A stretch of 64,000 nucleotides of DNA from Methanobrevibacter sp. (GTDB lineage: Archaea > Methanobacteriota > Methanobacteria > Methanobacteriales > Methanobacteriaceae), in assembly GCA_022775905.1 (NCBI GenBank), contig JALFJX010000003.1, positions 1-64,000 on the forward strand. The letters are read 5' to 3'. Under the pieces are notes generated by a model. The model searched no databases. It saw only the letters and a list, made by a program, of their open reading frames with translations, and was not told the DNA's origin. The position numbers and the translations under genes are program-made. Within the stretch, counting starts at the first letter, position 1; each line of letters starts with the position of its first letter. Shown piece by piece: positions 61,962 through 64,000 of the stretch.

Positions 61962-64000
61962 GGGATGATTTAAAAGTTGGCGTGTTTTTATGTGAATGTG
62001 GAGGAAATATTGCAGATATTGTAGACTTGGATGAAGTAAGAGATGCATTGGATGTTGAATTCATCGGACAATTCGAAAACTTGTGTTCTCTTAACGGACG
62101 TAAAATTATCCGTGATGCAATTTTTGATCATGACCTTGACCGTGTTGTAGTTGCAGCATGTTCTCCTATAAGTCATGAAAAAACATTCCAGGATTATATC
62201 AAACCATTAAACCCTTATTTAATGGACATGGCAAATATCAGGGAACAATGTTCTTGGGTACACTCAGATAAAGAAAAAGCTACCCATAAAGCTATTACTT
62301 TAATAAATGCTTCCATTGAAAAAGTTAAACAATCTGATGCAGTTGATCCGATTTATTGTCAAACTCCTGATGAAGTTGCAGTTATTGGTGGTGGAATTGC
62401 CGGAATGAATGCAGCATTATCTCTTGCCAAGCAAGGAACTAAAGTCACTTTAATAGAACAATCTCCATCTATCGGTGGGCATATGGCTAAGATTGGTAAA
62501 GTTTTCTCACCAGTTAAAATTGCTGAAGAATGTGGAATGTGTCTTTTAAATCCAATTCTTAATGAACTTGTCTGGAATGAAAACATTGAAGTATTAACCA
62601 ATACTAAAGTAATTGAATCTGAAAGACGTGCTGGAACATATAATTTAATCTTAGAGAAATCTCCAAGATATGTTGATGAGGATAAATGTATTGCATGCGG
62701 TAACTGTGCTGAAGTATGTGAAGTTGAAGTTCCAAATGACTGGAATGACAATTTATCTTTAAGAAAAGCTATTTATAGGCCATTTGGTCAATCTTTTCCC
62801 GAAGCATATGTAATTGACATGGATAATTGTAACAAATGTGGTGACTGTTTTAGACAATGTAATATGAAAGCTATTAGGCTTAAAGGAAAACCTGAAAAAA
62901 TTCCTTTGCAGGTAGGTTCAATTATTGTTGCAACTGGTCATCAGTTATTTAATATGGAAAAAAGACCTGAATATGGGTACACTCGTTATGATGATGTAAT
63001 AACTCAATCAGAACTTGGACGTATTACAGGTGTGAATGGTCCTACTAAAGGTAAACTCTTAAAATCCAATGGTGAAGTTCCAAAACGTGTTGTAATGATT
63101 CAATGTGTTGGTTCAAGAGATGAAAAACCAGAAGGACATAGGTACTGTTCTAAAATATGTTGTACAGTAGCTTTGAAGAATGCTAATATCATTAAACATA
63201 AGTATCCTGATACTGATGTTGTAATTTGTTATACTGATGTTAGGACTCCAGGAATGTTTGAGAAATACTATAAACACACTCAGGAAAATGAAGTTCGTTT
63301 CATTAGAGGACGTCCTGGTGAAGTAGTTAAAAAAGGAGATAATTTCATTGTAAGAACAGAAGATACTATTAAAGGCGAATTTATAGAAATTGAAGCTGAT
63401 ATGGTTGTTCTTTCAACTGCAATAGAACCTTCTGAAGGTACTAAAGAAATTGCTGAAATTTTAAATGTAGGTACTACTGAAGATGGATTTATTAAAGAAT
63501 CCCATCCTAAAATCAAACCGGTTGCTACTGATGTTCAGGGAATATTTGTTTGTGGAACTGCACAGGATCCAAAAGATATCACGGATTCAATTATGCAGGC
63601 AACTGCCGCTGCATCAAAAGTCAATGAATACAATTATGGTGGTGTGGAAATCGAACCGTTCATTGCAGAAATTGATAAAGAAAAATGTATTTTATGTGGT
63701 GACTGTATTAAAAAATGTAAATATAAATCTATGAGTATTCAAGATGATGAAATTTACATTGACCCAATGAGCTGTAATGGATGTGGAAAATGTCTTATCG
63801 GATGTAATCAAAGAGCTATTACAGTTAACGGTAATATTGATGAAAAGATCATGTCCACAATTAAAGGTGTATTGTCCAAAAAACAAGAAGGTGATCGTAC
63901 AATCTTAGTGTTCCTGGATAATATTGGTTATACTGCAGCAGATAATATTGGTGTAAACAGGTTGTCTTATCCTGAATCAATTCATATTATCAAAGTAATT
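61958..64000 (+). CDS. hdrA: Heterodisulfide reductase subunit A with FlpD/MvhD-like extension, 3' end outside window
   Basis: 681 codons are open to the right edge. N-terminus MRDDLKVGVFLCECGGNIAD; FAD motif VIGGGIAGMNAALSLA near residue 143; ECGMCLLNP (C192, C195) at the position of the HdrA cluster cysteines; 4Fe-4S motifs CIACGNCAEVC (about 245), CNKCGDCFRQC (about 290), CILCGDCIKKC (about 577) and CNGCGKCLIGC (about 607). HdrA bifurcates electrons at its FAD. Ordinary HdrA ends near 655; here TILVFLDNIGYTAADNIGVNRL continues into a segment resembling MvhD/FlpD, but the usual cysteines (C-N-W-C) are replaced by L-D-N-I. Confidence 0.88.
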   Translation, partial: MRDDLKVGVFLCECGGNIADIVDLDEVRDALDVEFIGQFENLCSLNGRKIIRDAIFDHDLDRVVVAACSPISHEKTFQDYIKPLNPYLMDMANIREQCSWVHSDKEKATHKAITLINASIEKVKQSDAVDPIYCQTPDEVAVIGGGIAGMNAALSLAKQGTKVTLIEQSPSIGGHMAKIGKVFSPVKIAEECGMCLLNPILNELVWNENIEVLTNTKVIESERRAGTYNLILEKSPRYVDEDKCIACGNCAEVCEVEVPNDWNDNLSLRKAIYRPFGQSFPEAYVIDMDNCNKCGDCFRQCNMKAIRLKGKPEKIPLQVGSIIVATGHQLFNMEKRPEYGYTRYDDVITQSELGRITGVNGPTKGKLLKSNGEVPKRVVMIQCVGSRDEKPEGHRYCSKICCTVALKNANIIKHKYPDTDVVICYTDVRTPGMFEKYYKHTQENEVRFIRGRPGEVVKKGDNFIVRTEDTIKGEFIEIEADMVVLSTAIEPSEGTKEIAEILNVGTTEDGFIKESHPKIKPVATDVQGIFVCGTAQDPKDITDSIMQATAAASKVNEYNYGGVEIEPFIAEIDKEKCILCGDCIKKCKYKSMSIQDDEIYIDPMSCNGCGKCLIGCNQRAITVNGNIDEKIMSTIKGVLSKKQEGDRTILVFLDNIGYTAADNIGVNRLSYPESIHIIKVI

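Noticed and set aside
62359-62751. 130-codon minus-strand frame opposite hdrA
   Set aside because: hdrA is continuous and carries its FAD and 4Fe-4S motifs across this stretch, so the opposite frame is a shadow.

Overview
The window looks like the chromosome of a methanogenic archaeon of the order Methanobacteriales, most probably Methanobrevibacter. The DNA is very AT-rich. It carries an adhesin-like surface protein with DUF11-type repeats, coenzyme M biosynthesis (comA), heterodisulfide reductase (hdrC-hdrB-hdrA), methanogenesis marker genes, archaeal lipid synthesis (GGGP synthase), archaeal phosphopantothenate synthesis and a Mur-ligase-like gene as expected for pseudomurein. No insertion sequence, prophage or CRISPR array was seen. 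This genus call is inferred from gene content; I could not run a database search.

Layout. 1-2.4 kb: 3' part of a large adhesin-like protein with two stacked terminators. 2.7-8.6 kb: GatC-like protein, ACT protein and homoserine dehydrogenase, archaeal phosphoglycerate mutase, a flavoprotein, a MATE transporter broken by three small deletions, and an esterase. 8.6-14.9 kb: CTP synthase, a prepilin peptidase with a class III signal-peptide protein, a membrane protein, Dph6-like ATPase, and a minus-strand cluster for coenzyme A precursor synthesis. 15.0-15.15 kb: hairpins behind a promoter, a possible small RNA. 15.2-24.4 kb: YprB-like exonuclease, HEAT-like protein, flavodoxin-ferredoxin, M42 peptidase, TrmO, a molbindin with a possible operator array, moaE with an overlooked 46-residue membrane ORF, nadM, a membrane-anchored M14-like protein, Tsr3-like protein and ribosomal protein L40e.

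24.5-43.3 kb is dominated by DNA end processing and helicases: nurA-herA-mre11-rad50, a TIR-like MTH538-family protein, then (after a Mur ligase, a surface protein, a nucleotidyltransferase and a DUF169 protein) a PD-(D/E)XK iron-sulfur nuclease paired with a UvrD-type helicase, and divergently a YprA/MrfA-like DEAD helicase with C-terminal TPRs. A hairpin-rich element with its own possible promoter lies between the divergent helicases. 43.3-57.5 kb: an aldo-keto reductase frameshifted near its N-terminus, hypA-hypB, DUF354, tRNA-Ala(GGC), a polytopic membrane protein, DUF1890-DUF1894-methionine synthase, accessory enzymes, cobalt-precorrin-4 methyltransferase, two class III signal-peptide proteins, TatD, UppS, MtxX/marker 4 and the COG2122 (UPF0280) protein. 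57.9-64 kb: UPF0058, then comA, a DUF39 sulfur-transfer protein, hdrC, hdrB and an hdrA that runs off the right edge.

How the genes fit together. Homoserine dehydrogenase, methionine synthase, COG1900/DUF39 and COG2122 all touch homocysteine/methionine or organosulfur chemistry. comA and DUF39 sit immediately before hdrCB-hdrA, linking synthesis of coenzyme M to reduction of the CoM-S-S-CoB disulfide. HypAB and the molybdate/tungstate genes serve hydrogenases and formylmethanofuran dehydrogenase. The least explained parts are the two hairpin elements, the small ORF behind moaE, the operator array before the molbindin, the TIR-like protein next to rad50, the helicase/nuclease group, and the FlpD/MvhD-like C-terminus of HdrA that lacks the usual cysteines.
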